The notes beneath the pieces are model-generated. The model saw only the letters and a list, made by a program, of their open reading frames with translations, was not told where the DNA came from and did not search any database. From positions 1-64,000 of the forward strand of contig NZ_JBHTKJ010000039.1 in NCBI RefSeq assembly GCF_042675965.1: a stretch of DNA of 64,000 nucleotides, in the 5' to 3' direction. Every line of letters starts with the position of its first letter. Position 1 is the stretch's first letter. The stretch is from Virgibacillus_R byunsanensis. GTDB taxonomy: Bacteria; Bacillota; Bacilli; Bacillales; Amphibacillaceae. The position numbers and the translations under genes are program-made. Shown one piece after another: positions 53,238-63,209 of the stretch.

Positions 53238-53792
53238 TTATTTATTTAGTAAATTTTCAAGCTCTGTAAACCATAAACTTTTCAGTTTTTCAGATAAAAA
53301 TGGAGTATTTTCAATCATGAATTGTGCCACTGATGAGTCACTAATCCATGTTTGAACATCGCCTAGTGGTGTTAAAGCTAAAATATATAAAACAATAAAG
53401 ATGATTAAATATATTTCTACGAAGCCAAGAACAGCACCCAGAATGCCATTGATAGATTTTAGTATTGGTAGTGATGCAACAAAATCCAACATGGATGCTA
53501 TAATTTGTAAAATAATCTTCATTACAAAGAAAATAATTGCAAATGCTATCGCATTATAAAAGGCGTTCTCAATTGGTAACGATTGTAACGGTATAGCCCA
53601 AGAACTATCACTTGGAAGTTCTGGATAAGGTATCCAAAGTGACAGTTTAGCTGCAAGCTCATCGTAATATATAGCAGCAACAGTAAACGAAACAATGAAT
53701 CCTATCAAATGAAACGCTTGTAAAATAAATCCTCTCTTTAAACCGATCAAAAAACCAAAAATTAATAAAACGATTAAAATAAAATCAATCAT
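53238..53792 (-). CDS. CvpA-family membrane protein (YshB)
   Basis: The product (184 aa) has four hydrophobic segments and the CvpA entry IDFILIVLLIFGFLIGLKRGF. The position between zapA and polX is that of yshB in B. subtilis. The Bacillus protein has no settled role; colicin-V production names the family only. Confidence 0.85.
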   Translation of the reverse strand: MIDFILIVLLIFGFLIGLKRGFILQAFHLIGFIVSFTVAAIYYDELAAKLSLWIPYPELPSDSSWAIPLQSLPIENAFYNAIAFAIIFFVMKIILQIIASMLDFVASLPILKSINGILGAVLGFVEIYLIIFIVLYILALTPLGDVQTWISDSSVAQFMIENTPFLSEKLKSLWFTELENLLNK

Positions 53793-53795
53793 ACG

Positions 53796-54059
53796 TTAGT
53801 TGTCCTCTTTCTTTTTTATTGAACCTAGCAATTTTGCGTAGTCCTCTTTTAGTTTCATATAATCATTCATTGTATTTACAGCTGTTAACACAGCTAATTT
53901 CGTAGTATCCAAATTTGGATTCATCTCTTGGATTTCACGTATTTTTTGATCAACTAGACTTGCTACCAGACGGACATGGTGTGCTGGTTCTGTACCTACT
54001 ATGGTATATGCTTTATTGTGTATATCTACCGTTATTCGAGTTTTATCATCTTGGGTCAC
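53796..54059 (-). CDS. zapA: Cell division protein ZapA
   Basis: The product (87 aa) has the ZapA motif RITVDIHNKAYTIVGTEPAHHVRLVASLVDQKI followed by a coiled coil. It bundles FtsZ at the division ring. The start is a GTG with AAGGGGGG upstream. It is the first gene of the zapA-cvpA unit, divergent from rnhC. Confidence 0.92.
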   Translation of the reverse strand: MTQDDKTRITVDIHNKAYTIVGTEPAHHVRLVASLVDQKIREIQEMNPNLDTTKLAVLTAVNTMNDYMKLKEDYAKLLGSIKKKEDN

Positions 54060-54248
54060 ACATATGCCCCCCTTTTATTAGTAGTACTGACATGATTACT
54101 CTTTACCGTTTTAAAATGTCCATTTTATATTAACACGAAGATTGCCATTTAGGAAACTGTTCTCTTTTAAAAAAACGATGGAGAAACATTTATCTTTTTA
54201 AGTCGCTTTGCTATAGTTTATATAACGAATAGAATTGGAGTGACTATT

Positions 54249-55178
54249 ATGCCACAAGCGGTTTATGTTTTTTCAGCACCTATCATTGAAAAAATGAAAG
54301 CTCATTATAATGAAACTTTACAACAAACACCACAGGGGGCTATTTTTCGAGCAAAAACTTCTAATGCAGTAATAACAGCATACAAATCTGGAAAAGTGGT
54401 ATTTCAGGGTAGTGCCCCAGATTTAGAAACTTCTAAATGGCCTGAACCAAGTGAAAAAGATTCTTCCAAAAGCTCGAGTACACAAAAAACAACCACTTAT
54501 ACACCACCTACTACACTATTTACCAGTAATCATATTGGTTCAGATGAAGCTGGTACAGGAGACTACTTCGGCCCAATTACAGTTGCCTGTGCTTTTGTTA
54601 AAGAAGATCAAATAGAGTTATTAAAGGAGTTGGGGGTTAAAGACTCAAAAAATCTAAAGGACACAACTATTAGAAGTATATCCAAGGAAATCATAAGGTT
54701 AAATATCCCGTATTCTTTACTTATTTTACATAATGAAAAGTATAACAAGCTACAAAAAAAGGGCTGGTCCCAAGGCAAGATGAAGGCAATGTTACATCAC
54801 CATGCTATAAACAATCTTTTAAAAAAGATTGAAAACAAACCTTTAGAAGGGATATTAATTGATCAATTTTGTGAACCATCCTTATACAAAAAATATATTT
54901 CCACTGAACAGGAATCACTTGCTAAAAATACATTTTTCATGACAAAAGCAGAAAGTCATTCGATAGCAGTAGCCGCAGGATCTATAATTGCGAGAACCAG
55001 TTTTTTAAATGAAATGGATAAATTATCAGCAAAAATAGGTACGACTTTACCTAAAGGTGCTTCTAAACTCGTTGACCAAACAATTGCAAAGGTTATCAAG
55101 AAAAAGGGGCAAGGTGCACTAGAGAGCTGTGCCAAAACACATTTTGCAAATACAAAGAAAGCACAACAGTATTTATAA
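54249..55178 (+). CDS. rnhC: Ribonuclease HIII
   Basis: The product (309 aa) has an N-terminal TBP-like DUF3378 domain (about 1-85) and the RNase H catalytic domain beginning IGSDEAGTGDYFGPITVAC with the D-E pair, then GVKDSKNLKD, GILIDQF and the SHSIAVAAGSIIAR segment. It removes RNA from hybrids. The ATG at 54249 has TTGGAG 8 nt upstream; a GTG three codons earlier overlaps it. Confidence 0.94.
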   Translation: MPQAVYVFSAPIIEKMKAHYNETLQQTPQGAIFRAKTSNAVITAYKSGKVVFQGSAPDLETSKWPEPSEKDSSKSSSTQKTTTYTPPTTLFTSNHIGSDEAGTGDYFGPITVACAFVKEDQIELLKELGVKDSKNLKDTTIRSISKEIIRLNIPYSLLILHNEKYNKLQKKGWSQGKMKAMLHHHAINNLLKKIENKPLEGILIDQFCEPSLYKKYISTEQESLAKNTFFMTKAESHSIAVAAGSIIARTSFLNEMDKLSAKIGTTLPKGASKLVDQTIAKVIKKKGQGALESCAKTHFANTKKAQQYL

Positions 55179-55181
55179 ACA

Positions 55182-55306
55182 AAAGCGTAAGCGTCCTTTA
55201 AGCAATGAACAAAAAATGGAGATGAAAGAAAAACGATATGGGAGTAAATGCCATATCGTTTTTCCTGTTCACGTCCAGCTGCCAGAGCCTGCGCTTTTGT
55301 ATTATG
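55182..55306. terminator. Bidirectional terminator inside a repeat-like dyad
   Basis: AAAACGATATGG/CCATATCGTTTT (about 55233-55264) forms a strong stem with A and U tracts. It is nested in outer arms ACAAAAGCG/CGCTTTTGT (55181-55189 and 55296-55304 approximately). GTTCACGTCCAGCT inside resembles the right ends of the repeats at 5302-5600. It serves rnhC and pheT. Confidence 0.8.
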
Positions 55307-57728
55307 AACGTACATATGCACTAAATGTCTTGTTGACTGTATCAACAATTGCTTGGTAAGACTCCTCAACTTCATCATCTTTTAACGTCTTTTCCGGATC
55401 CTGATAAAGCAGACTGTAAGCAATTGATTTCTTTCCATCTGGAACATTTTCACCTTGATACACGTCGAAAATTTGTACTTCCTTTACTAATGGTGCTCCT
55501 ATTTCCTCAATTGTTGCTTTAACCTCTCCCGCCTTCACTTCCTCATCCAGGATGAAGGCAATATCACGGGCAATTGAAGGATATTTCGGGATTTGGTTAT
55601 AATCAGGAACATTGCTAAAAGCAGCAAATACTTTTTCCATGTTGATATCAAATACGTATGTTTCTTTTAAATCCATATTCTTTTGCTCGGTTGGATGTAA
55701 TTGACCGATAAAACCAATAACACGATCCCCAGTAGATATGACCGCGCTTCTTCCAGGGTGCATATCGGTTAGTCTTCTTTGTTCAAATGTTACAGGAACC
55801 TTTAAGAAATCAAAGAGACCTTGAACAATTCCTTTTGCAACAAAAAAGTCCATTGGTTTTTTTTCCTGCTGCCAAAGGTGTTCCATCCACAAACCAGTTA
55901 GTGCACCAACAAGACGCAATTCCTCTCTTGGTTGTTTCGTAACGATCTTTTCTTCCGACATAAAAATGGAACCTAATTCAAAATACGCTAAGCTATTTTG
56001 ATTTCTAGCGCGATTATAGGCTAATGATTGAAGCAGTTCAGGTAACATACTTAACCGTAAATATTTGTGGTCTTCACTCATTGGCATGGATAGTGAAACC
56101 GGCTCAAGGTTTTGCTGGCGAACTTCCGGGCTAATTAACTTCTCCTTATTTCCTTCACTTGTCAACGTGTAAGTAATTGTTTCCATTAATCCAGCGCCTT
56201 GTAAGAAGTTTTTCACTTCACGCTTCAGTTGTTGTCGTTGAGTTAACGCTCCAGCTTGTGATGCCCCTTGAGGTAATGTGAAAGGTAAATTATCATAGCC
56301 ATATAATCTGGCAACCTCCTCAAGCATATCCTCAAAGATAGTAATATCTCCCCGACGTGTAGGTACGTATACAGTAAACTTTTCATTCTCTTTTTCATGT
56401 TTAAATCGAAGCTTATCTAAAATTTGACCGATTTCTTCAGTTGTAATTTCTGTTCCTAAGCGACTATTTATGGATTCTGTAGCTACTTCTACTACTTTTT
56501 CATCACGATCCAATTCATCGAATGTAACTGCGTTAGATAAGACTTTTCCATTTGCATATTGCTGTAATAATTGACATGCGCGTACTCCGGCTTGTTGCAC
56601 ACGATTTGGATCCACTCCTTTTTCAAAGCGTGTACTTGATTCACTGCGCAAACCCGTATCCTTTACCGTTTTACGCACAGCTGTTGGTGCAAAATATGCT
56701 GCTTCCAACAACACAGTAGAAGTGTCCACATTAACTTCTGTACTTGATCCACCCATTACACCTGCCAAAGCGATTGGATCTTTACCATTGGTGATAACAA
56801 GGTGATCCTCAGTTAGACTTCTTTCTTGATCATCTAATGTAACAAGTGTTTCATTATTTTTAGCACGTCTAACCACAATTTTATTAGACTGCATACGGTC
56901 AAAATCAAAGGCGTGAAGTGGTTGACCATATTCAATTAATACGTAGTTCGTAATGTCAACAACGTTATTAATTGGACGAATACCAGCAGCCATTAAGTAA
57001 TTTTGCATCCATAATGGAGAAGGCATTACTTCAATATCTTTGATTAAAAACGCACCGTAAAATGGATTCAAGTCTGCCGTTTCAACTTCAACCGAAACGT
57101 TCTCCTCAACTTCTTCATGAATGGATTCCACTATTTCATCTGGTAACTTAATGGGCTGATTAAGAATTGCTGCTACTTCATATGCAACACCTAACATACT
57201 CAAGCAATCTGCACGATTTGGGGTTAGATCAAATTCTAAAATAGCATCATTTAAATTTAATAACGGCTCAACATCCTCCCCAACTGTAACATCTCCATTA
57301 AAAACAAAAATTCCTTCTGCAATATCCTTAGGAACATACTTTTCTTCAATTCCAAGTTCTTGCAAGGAACATATCATCCCGTTTGATTCAACACCACGTA
57401 ATTTTACCTTTTTTATTTTAAAATTACCTGGTAATACAGCACCAGGCTTAGCCACTGCGACCTTTTGACCCTCGGCAACGTTTGGTGCTCCACAAATAAT
57501 TTGTAATTTTTCATCCCCAATATCTACCTGACAAAGATTTAATTTATCGGCATTCGGATGTTTTTCGCACGATTCAACTAATCCAACAACAACACCAGTA
57601 CTTTTCTGGGCAACGTATTCAATCCCATCCACTTCGATACCGGATTTTGTAATTTTTTCTGCTAATTCTTCTGGATCAATATCTCCTATATCAACATAAT
57701 TTCTTAACCAATTTAATGATACTAACAA
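55302..57728 (-). CDS. pheT: Phenylalanyl-tRNA synthetase beta subunit
   Basis: The product (808 aa) has the N-terminal tRNA-binding (EMAP-like) domain (VVGLVESCEKHPNADKLNLCQVD), the B3/B4 editing domain (INNVVDITNYVLIEYGQPLHAFD), B5, a catalytic-like core and a C-terminal ferredoxin-fold anticodon domain (YPSIARDIAFILDEEV). The TTG start follows GGAGG. It lies 14 nt after pheS. Confidence 0.96.
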   Translation of the reverse strand: MLVSLNWLRNYVDIGDIDPEELAEKITKSGIEVDGIEYVAQKSTGVVVGLVESCEKHPNADKLNLCQVDIGDEKLQIICGAPNVAEGQKVAVAKPGAVLPGNFKIKKVKLRGVESNGMICSLQELGIEEKYVPKDIAEGIFVFNGDVTVGEDVEPLLNLNDAILEFDLTPNRADCLSMLGVAYEVAAILNQPIKLPDEIVESIHEEVEENVSVEVETADLNPFYGAFLIKDIEVMPSPLWMQNYLMAAGIRPINNVVDITNYVLIEYGQPLHAFDFDRMQSNKIVVRRAKNNETLVTLDDQERSLTEDHLVITNGKDPIALAGVMGGSSTEVNVDTSTVLLEAAYFAPTAVRKTVKDTGLRSESSTRFEKGVDPNRVQQAGVRACQLLQQYANGKVLSNAVTFDELDRDEKVVEVATESINSRLGTEITTEEIGQILDKLRFKHEKENEKFTVYVPTRRGDITIFEDMLEEVARLYGYDNLPFTLPQGASQAGALTQRQQLKREVKNFLQGAGLMETITYTLTSEGNKEKLISPEVRQQNLEPVSLSMPMSEDHKYLRLSMLPELLQSLAYNRARNQNSLAYFELGSIFMSEEKIVTKQPREELRLVGALTGLWMEHLWQQEKKPMDFFVAKGIVQGLFDFLKVPVTFEQRRLTDMHPGRSAVISTGDRVIGFIGQLHPTEQKNMDLKETYVFDINMEKVFAAFSNVPDYNQIPKYPSIARDIAFILDEEVKAGEVKATIEEIGAPLVKEVQIFDVYQGENVPDGKKSIAYSLLYQDPEKTLKDDEVEESYQAIVDTVNKTFSAYVRS

Positions 57729-57742
57729 TTTAATTTTCCTCC

Positions 57743-58777
57743 TTACGCATTATGATATTGTTTTAAAAATCGAATATCGTTTGTGTAAAATTGGCGGATA
57801 TCATCCACTCCGTATTTCAACATCGCAATTCGTTCTGGTCCCATACCAAAAGCAAATCCTGTATATTCTTTAGGGTTGTACCCAGCCATCTCCAATACTT
57901 TCGGATGAACCATGCCAGCACCCAAAATTTCTATCCACCCCGTTTTTTTACATACGGAACAACCTTTACCACCACACACCTTACAGGAAATATCCATTTC
58001 TACGGATGGCTCTGTAAATGGGAAAAAGCTAGGACGTAATCTGATTTCACGATCATTTCCAAACATTTTCTTAGCAAAATTATCTAATATCCCTTTTAAA
58101 TCACTCATTCGAACATTCTTGTCTACAAGCAGACCTTCTATCTGTGTAAATTGATGAGAATGTGTCGCGTCATCTGTATCCCGGCGATAAACCTTCCCTG
58201 GACAAATCATTTTAACAGGCTGATTTCCATCAAGCGAGCGCATTGTTCTTGCCTGAACTGGTGATGTATGTGTCCGTAATAATAATTCATTTGTAATATA
58301 AAATGAATCTTGCATATCACGAGCTGGGTGATCCTTCGGAAGATTTAATGCTTCAAAGTTATAATAATCTGTTTCTACTTCTGGCCCTTCTCTTACTTCA
58401 AAGCCCATGCCGATAAATAAATCTTCAATTTCTTCAACAATCTTAGTTAACAGATGTGGTCCACCAATCTGAACTGGACGACCTGGCAACGTAACATCAA
58501 TTGCTTCTTTTTCCAATTGTGCTTCTAGAGCAACTTGCTCCAGTTTTTTATTTTTATCGTCAATAGCTGCTGTAATTGTTTCTCTAACAGCGTTAGCAAT
58601 TTCTCCTACTACTGGCCGTTCTTCTTTAGAAAGTTTACCCATTCCTCTCAAAACACTAGTTAATGAGCCCTTTTTTCCTAAAATTGCTACACGGATTTGT
58701 TGAAGTTCTTTCATATCATTGGTGTGCTTTATTTTTTCCAGTGTTTCAGATTGTATCGCTTCTAATTGCTCCTTCAT
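57743..58777 (-). CDS. pheS: Phenylalanyl-tRNA synthetase alpha subunit
   Basis: The product (344 aa) is a class II synthetase: N-terminal coiled coil, motif 2 region VYRRDTDDATHSHQFTQIEG, a zinc-knuckle-like CKVCGGKGCSVCKKTGW, and motif 3 GFAFGMGPERIAMLKYG. It charges tRNA-Phe with PheT. It is the first gene of the operon under T-box control. Confidence 0.96.
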   Translation of the reverse strand: MKEQLEAIQSETLEKIKHTNDMKELQQIRVAILGKKGSLTSVLRGMGKLSKEERPVVGEIANAVRETITAAIDDKNKKLEQVALEAQLEKEAIDVTLPGRPVQIGGPHLLTKIVEEIEDLFIGMGFEVREGPEVETDYYNFEALNLPKDHPARDMQDSFYITNELLLRTHTSPVQARTMRSLDGNQPVKMICPGKVYRRDTDDATHSHQFTQIEGLLVDKNVRMSDLKGILDNFAKKMFGNDREIRLRPSFFPFTEPSVEMDISCKVCGGKGCSVCKKTGWIEILGAGMVHPKVLEMAGYNPKEYTGFAFGMGPERIAMLKYGVDDIRQFYTNDIRFLKQYHNA

Positions 58778-58814
58778 AACAAATTGCCTCCTTGTATCTT
58801 TTAAATGAAATTAA

Positions 58815-59085
58815 AAAAAGCCCCGTTCCCTAAAAAGGGACGAGGCTTTGAATTCGCGGTACCACCCTTGTTGACACACGTTAGTAATGTCCAACTTAAG
58901 CTTGATAACGGATATGAAATCCGGATCACCTTTACTTGATTTATCAAGGTCCAAGTGTCAGCTCCAGAGTGAAACATTAACAATCTCCATGGTAGAAACG
59001 TTTACAGTCTAAGACGTTTCCTCCCTTTACCGATGTTAGAAAAGTTGTTAACAGACTCTTTCTTAGCCATTTTGTTGAAATTTAT
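58815..59085 (-). promoter_or_regulatory. T-box leader of pheST
   Basis: The T-box AAGGGTGGTACCGCG (58855-58869, minus strand) is followed by a strong terminator (58817-58849, AAAGCCCCGTTCCCT stem) and a U-run. A UUC triplet at 58971-58973 is the likely phenylalanine specifier by position in stem I; this is tentative. Confidence 0.95.
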
Positions 59086-59089
59086 TTCA

Positions 59090-59118
59090 TTATAGATAAA
59101 AAACTCAAAAGTTGCAAG
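59090..59118 (-). promoter_or_regulatory. Sigma-A promoter of pheST
   Basis: TTGCAA (59113-59118), 17-nt spacer and a perfect TATAAT (59090-59095) on the minus strand, just before the T-box and just after the methyltransferase stop. Confidence 0.75.
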
Positions 59119-59120
59119 AC

Positions 59121-59867
59121 TTAACCCTTTACATAATACATTAATATACCGGATGCGACACTTACATTTAGTGATTCAGCCTTACCGTATATCGGTATTT
59201 TCACAATCGTATCAACTAAACGGAGTAATTCATCTTGTATTCCTGCTCCCTCATTTCCTACAATCAATGCTACTTTCTCATCTACGGTTACTTCATTAAA
59301 TGGGTAAGCATTTTCAAGGGCAGCACCCCAAATGCGATATCCTTCTTCCTTAAGTTCACTTGTTTTAGTAATAAGATCAGCCTCCATGATTGGAACATGG
59401 AATAACGAACCTTGTGTTGCTCGAATAACTTTATCATTAAATAAATCAACCGTATCATTTCCGAGAACTACAGCATCAAACCCTGCTGCATCAGCTGTTC
59501 GAATTATAGTGCCAAGATTACCAGGATCTTGTACTGCATCAACAAGTAATACATTGTCTCCTGATATTCGCTTAGGGGGTTGGATTTGTACAACTGCTGC
59601 TATACCTTGGGGGGCTTTGGTTTGGGCGATATGTTGAAATACGTTATCACTTACAATGGTATAGGGAATATCCTTGCATGAATTTGGTAATTCGATATCA
59701 TTTTCAAGTATAATTTCAATAACGTCCCAATTACTAGTGATAGCTTCCTCAATGAGATGGAAACCTTCAATTAAAAACGTTTTTGAATTTACTCTTTCTT
59801 TCCGTTTATGTAGTTTCTTCCAATCCTTTATTTTCTCATTTTTAACAGAGGTAATCATTTTTTTCAT
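59121..59867 (-). CDS. ysgA: SpoU/TrmH-family 2'-O-methyltransferase (YsgA)
   Basis: The product (248 aa) has an N-terminal L30e-like substrate domain (KTFLIEGFHLIEEAI) and the knotted SPOUT domain: LLVDAVQDPGNLGTIIRTADAAGFDAV, ALIVGNEGAGI and IPIYGKAESLNVSVASGIL. It methylates a ribose in an RNA, probably rRNA. ATGs at 59867 and 59858 both give a family-like start; ribosome sites are weak. Confidence 0.88.
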   Translation of the reverse strand: MKKMITSVKNEKIKDWKKLHKRKERVNSKTFLIEGFHLIEEAITSNWDVIEIILENDIELPNSCKDIPYTIVSDNVFQHIAQTKAPQGIAAVVQIQPPKRISGDNVLLVDAVQDPGNLGTIIRTADAAGFDAVVLGNDTVDLFNDKVIRATQGSLFHVPIMEADLITKTSELKEEGYRIWGAALENAYPFNEVTVDEKVALIVGNEGAGIQDELLRLVDTIVKIPIYGKAESLNVSVASGILMYYVKG

Positions 59868-59958
59868 TCCCATCATTATATCTTGTATCATCATACATAT
59901 TTAACCCCATAGTGGTCAAACTATCAGTAGTTCAAAACAATTCATAAGGGGTGAACTA

Positions 59959-60180
59959 ATGGATCTAAATTTAAGAAAAGCGATATTATCCAATATTGCT
60001 ACAAATGACCAAGACCAATTAGAAGCTACGATTGTTGATGCTATTAAAGATGGAGAAGAAAAAATGTTACCTGGTTTAGGTGTTCTCTTTGAATTAATCT
60101 GGCAACAGTCAAATGAACAAGATAAACAGGAAATGATAGACGCTTTAGAACAAGGGGTCAAACAAGCAACAACAAGTTAA
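59959..60180 (+). CDS. sspI: Small acid-soluble spore protein I
   Basis: The product (73 aa) matches the SspI family: MDLNLRKAILSNIATN, a hydrophobic helix MLPGLGVLFELIW and a Gln-rich C terminus. Minor SASPs are made in the forespore and stored in the spore core. AAGGGGTG precedes the ATG. Its place beside ysgA and pheS matches B. subtilis. Confidence 0.95.
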   Translation: MDLNLRKAILSNIATNDQDQLEATIVDAIKDGEEKMLPGLGVLFELIWQQSNEQDKQEMIDALEQGVKQATTS

Positions 60181-60201
60181 AAGCACGAGTAATTTCTAGC
60201 T

Positions 60202-60230
60202 AAGATAGATGATGATAATGCATCTATCTT
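60202..60230 (+). terminator. Terminator of sspI
   Basis: A 10-bp stem AAGATAGATG/CATCTATCTT with a 9-nt loop is followed by TTCTTCTT. Confidence 0.8.
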
Positions 60231-60388
60231 TTCTTCTTGCCATCTTTTATTCAAAAACACGGACCAATATATAAACATATTTTATTTTCCCTGAAAATGA
60301 TATAGAATTAATGATATGTATTAATATTATACAGTTCTACCTATGTAATACATATAGTTAAAGAATTAACGGGGAGAGGGGAAATAAA

Positions 60389-61957
60389 ATGGGGTCCAAA
60401 AAGATCATCGCCATTATCATTGGCACAGTATTGGTAGTAGGAGGTAGCGTTGCTGCTTTTGTATTATTAAACCTGCCTGCAAAGCAAACATATTTCTTAG
60501 CAGAAAAAAATTCAGCAGAGTTTCTAGTTGATAAATTTGAAGAACGTTACCAACCAGAGTTGGACTGGATGGAGGTAACACAAGAAAAACCGTTCGAAAC
60601 AGCATTAGAGCTTTCTGCACACTATAATGATCCGAACAGCGGAATGGGAATGGGAATGTTTAGTCCAGAGCAGATTATTAATAATTCTACATTAACAATT
60701 ACTAGTGCAATGGATCGTGACAACAAGCAATTAAATTCGGAAATAAAAGCAGATATTGGTGGTATGGAAGTTGGTGATATTACTTTTGATTTAACAGCCG
60801 ATAAAGTAATGTTAGGCTTACCTTTCTTGGAAGAAACCCTTTTGTTGAAAGAAGAAGACATCGGTAATCTGTTAAAAGAAATAGAACCAAATACATTTAC
60901 GGGCAATGAGAATTTTGATTTTAATACATTTTTCGAGTCCAATAACATGTTATCTGAAGATGACTTAGAATACCTTAAAGAAGAATATGCGACTTTAATT
61001 TACGATGAACTTCCTGATGATGCATTTACATCAACAGATGAGACAGTTAATGTTTCTAATGAAACGATCGACACAGAAAAAATTGACTTTAAATTATCAG
61101 AAGAAGAAGTGAAAGATCTGTTAACTATTGTTTTGAATAAGATGGAGAGCGATGATCGATTAAAAGAAATTCTTAAAGAACAAATAGTTGTACAGCAATT
61201 TGGACTCGGGATATCTGCTTCAAATTTGTCACCTGTCATGGAAACTGAAATGGATGATTTCATTAATGAGTTTGAATCTGGTTTAAAAGAAGCTCAATCG
61301 GCATTACAGGATTTCCACATTCCTAATGGTTTACGTTCAACGATCTGGATTAAAGACGACCTAATTGTAAAACGTGACTTTTCTATTGAAATGGGTCCAT
61401 CAACTGAAGAATTAGGGACGTTTACTGTACAAGGCTCACAGCTCTTCACAGATGTCTCACAGACGTTTGATTATGTTATAGGTGTAACTGATGCCTATAT
61501 GGATGAAAGCGTAACAGTAGCAGGAGATCTTGCTTGGAAGGATAACAAAGTAAGCGATTCTATTAATCTAACAGCTGGTGGTACCGAAATTATTTATGAG
61601 GGAACAGAGTCCCTAGATGATGGAAAACGAGATTTTGAACGTATCTTTTCGATGAATGATAACAATGGCGAGATTGGTAGCTTTCACTGGAGTGGTAATG
61701 CAACCTATCAAAATGATCAAATGAATTCAGAGCATAACCTCTCGATAGAAAGTCCTGAAATCAGTCAAGATATGTTTGGCCTAACGATCTTAACTAATGC
61801 GAAAGCCATACAAAGTGTTGATATTAGTTCTGAGGAAAACAGTAAGGATATTGGAATCATGAGTATGGATGAACTAATGCAATATATGGAGTTAGAAGTG
61901 ACACCGCAGTTCCAACAATGGATGTTTAGTACAATGGGTGCAGGTGGTAGTTTTTAA
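60389..61957 (+). CDS. Membrane-anchored extracytoplasmic protein, unknown
   Basis: The product (522 aa) has one N-terminal hydrophobic helix (about 5-28, KKIIAIIIGTVLVVGGSVAAF) after MGSK and no lipobox, so it is probably anchored with a large outside domain. The rest is acidic and beta-rich in pattern, with a GMGMGMF stretch near 85 and a hydrophobic C-terminal end. I do not recognise a catalytic motif. GGGGAGAGGGG precedes the ATG. It lies 28 nt before the first ABC-2-type permease, so it probably belongs to the same transporter system, for example as a partner or substrate. Confidence 0.75.
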   Translation: MGSKKIIAIIIGTVLVVGGSVAAFVLLNLPAKQTYFLAEKNSAEFLVDKFEERYQPELDWMEVTQEKPFETALELSAHYNDPNSGMGMGMFSPEQIINNSTLTITSAMDRDNKQLNSEIKADIGGMEVGDITFDLTADKVMLGLPFLEETLLLKEEDIGNLLKEIEPNTFTGNENFDFNTFFESNNMLSEDDLEYLKEEYATLIYDELPDDAFTSTDETVNVSNETIDTEKIDFKLSEEEVKDLLTIVLNKMESDDRLKEILKEQIVVQQFGLGISASNLSPVMETEMDDFINEFESGLKEAQSALQDFHIPNGLRSTIWIKDDLIVKRDFSIEMGPSTEELGTFTVQGSQLFTDVSQTFDYVIGVTDAYMDESVTVAGDLAWKDNKVSDSINLTAGGTEIIYEGTESLDDGKRDFERIFSMNDNNGEIGSFHWSGNATYQNDQMNSEHNLSIESPEISQDMFGLTILTNAKAIQSVDISSEENSKDIGIMSMDELMQYMELEVTPQFQQWMFSTMGAGGSF

Positions 61958-61985
61958 CACCCTTAAATGATATGGACGTGTTTAT

Positions 61986-63209
61986 ATGAATTTCTTAAAA
62001 CATGTAGTACTATTTATAAATAATAATTTTAGACAATTACAGAGGAAATGGTTTATACTTCCTCTGATTTTACTTTTTCCAGTTATAATAATTACATTAA
62101 TAACAACTATTATTATCTCAATATTTACCCCTGATGAGTACAATCCAATTCATATTGGACTAGTTGATTTAGATCAATCAATGGAGACAACATCTGTGGT
62201 TGAATTAATAGAGGAATCTTCTCAATTAGGGACATTTATACAGTTACATAGTATGTCAGAAATAGAAGCACAAAGCGCAATACGTAACAATCTAATTAGT
62301 ACATATGTTATATTTCCTGATGATTTCACAGAAAACCTGTACAACGGAACGTCAGTAACGCTCGAAATGGTTGGTAACCCACAAAAACAAACAGACAGTT
62401 ATTTAGCAAAGGAGCTCTTAGAGAGTATAACCAGACATATTAGTGCCTCACAAGCTAATATCTTAACGATTAATTACTATGCTAAAGAACTAGCTATCGA
62501 CAATGAAACACGAAGTGATCTGTTATATGAACAATTTACGAACTTTTTATTTTATACGATTGGGAAGGATCGCACTGTCAATGAAAAAGAAATACTAAAT
62601 CAAGCTACAACTTCCCCCCTTCACTATTACACACTTTCAAGCTGGTTCATTGTAATGTCAGTTTGGCTTTTATCCATTTATTACGTTTTGAGCAAGGAAC
62701 ATTCTCTACGTTTAAAAAATAGAATGCGTCTTTATGGTGTCACCAACATCCAGCAAATTATCGCAAAAATAATGGTCACCATAATCATAACTACTATCTT
62801 TTCAATCCTGGCGTTCATAGGTATGGAACGAATGATAGATTGGGACTTATCTGTAAATGATTTTGTCCGGATTACAAATATAACCTTATTATATTGTATT
62901 ATCTTTATCGTAAATATAGCTATAATAGAAGGAATTATAGAATCATTAAAACTTAGATTATTAGCCCAATCTATCTTTACTGGGCTAGTTCTACTCATAA
63001 GTGGAGCTATCATCCCTACATTATATTTTCCGTTAAATGTGCAGGGTTTGATGCCGTATAGTTTTTCCAGTCAGAGTCTTCTATGGCTACAGGAAATCGT
63101 GTTGAATGCTCGGTTATACATTGACTATGTTCCATTATTATTGATGAACGCTATTGGGATATGTGTTCTCCTTGGTCTTTTGCTCTGGAAGGAGCGTAGA
63201 TTCCCATGA
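61986..63209 (+). CDS. ABC-2-type transport permease, first
   Basis: The product (407 aa) has one N-terminal membrane helix (WFILPLILLFPVIIITLITTIIISIF), a large extracytoplasmic loop (about 55-215) with the HIGLVDLDQSM entry seen in YhgE/ABC-2 permeases, and five to six C-terminal helices. These permeases export lipids, peptides or polymers with a separate ATPase. No strong ribosome site is visible before the ATG. The stop overlaps the next start (ATGA). Confidence 0.82.
   Translation: MNFLKHVVLFINNNFRQLQRKWFILPLILLFPVIIITLITTIIISIFTPDEYNPIHIGLVDLDQSMETTSVVELIEESSQLGTFIQLHSMSEIEAQSAIRNNLISTYVIFPDDFTENLYNGTSVTLEMVGNPQKQTDSYLAKELLESITRHISASQANILTINYYAKELAIDNETRSDLLYEQFTNFLFYTIGKDRTVNEKEILNQATTSPLHYYTLSSWFIVMSVWLLSIYYVLSKEHSLRLKNRMRLYGVTNIQQIIAKIMVTIIITTIFSILAFIGMERMIDWDLSVNDFVRITNITLLYCIIFIVNIAIIEGIIESLKLRLLAQSIFTGLVLLISGAIIPTLYFPLNVQGLMPYSFSSQSLLWLQEIVLNARLYIDYVPLLLMNAIGICVLLGLLLWKERRFP

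Noticed and set aside
54956..55378. Leftward 140-codon ORF antisense to rnhC
   Set aside because: It overlaps conserved rnhC coding and the terminator, with no family resemblance or ribosome site.
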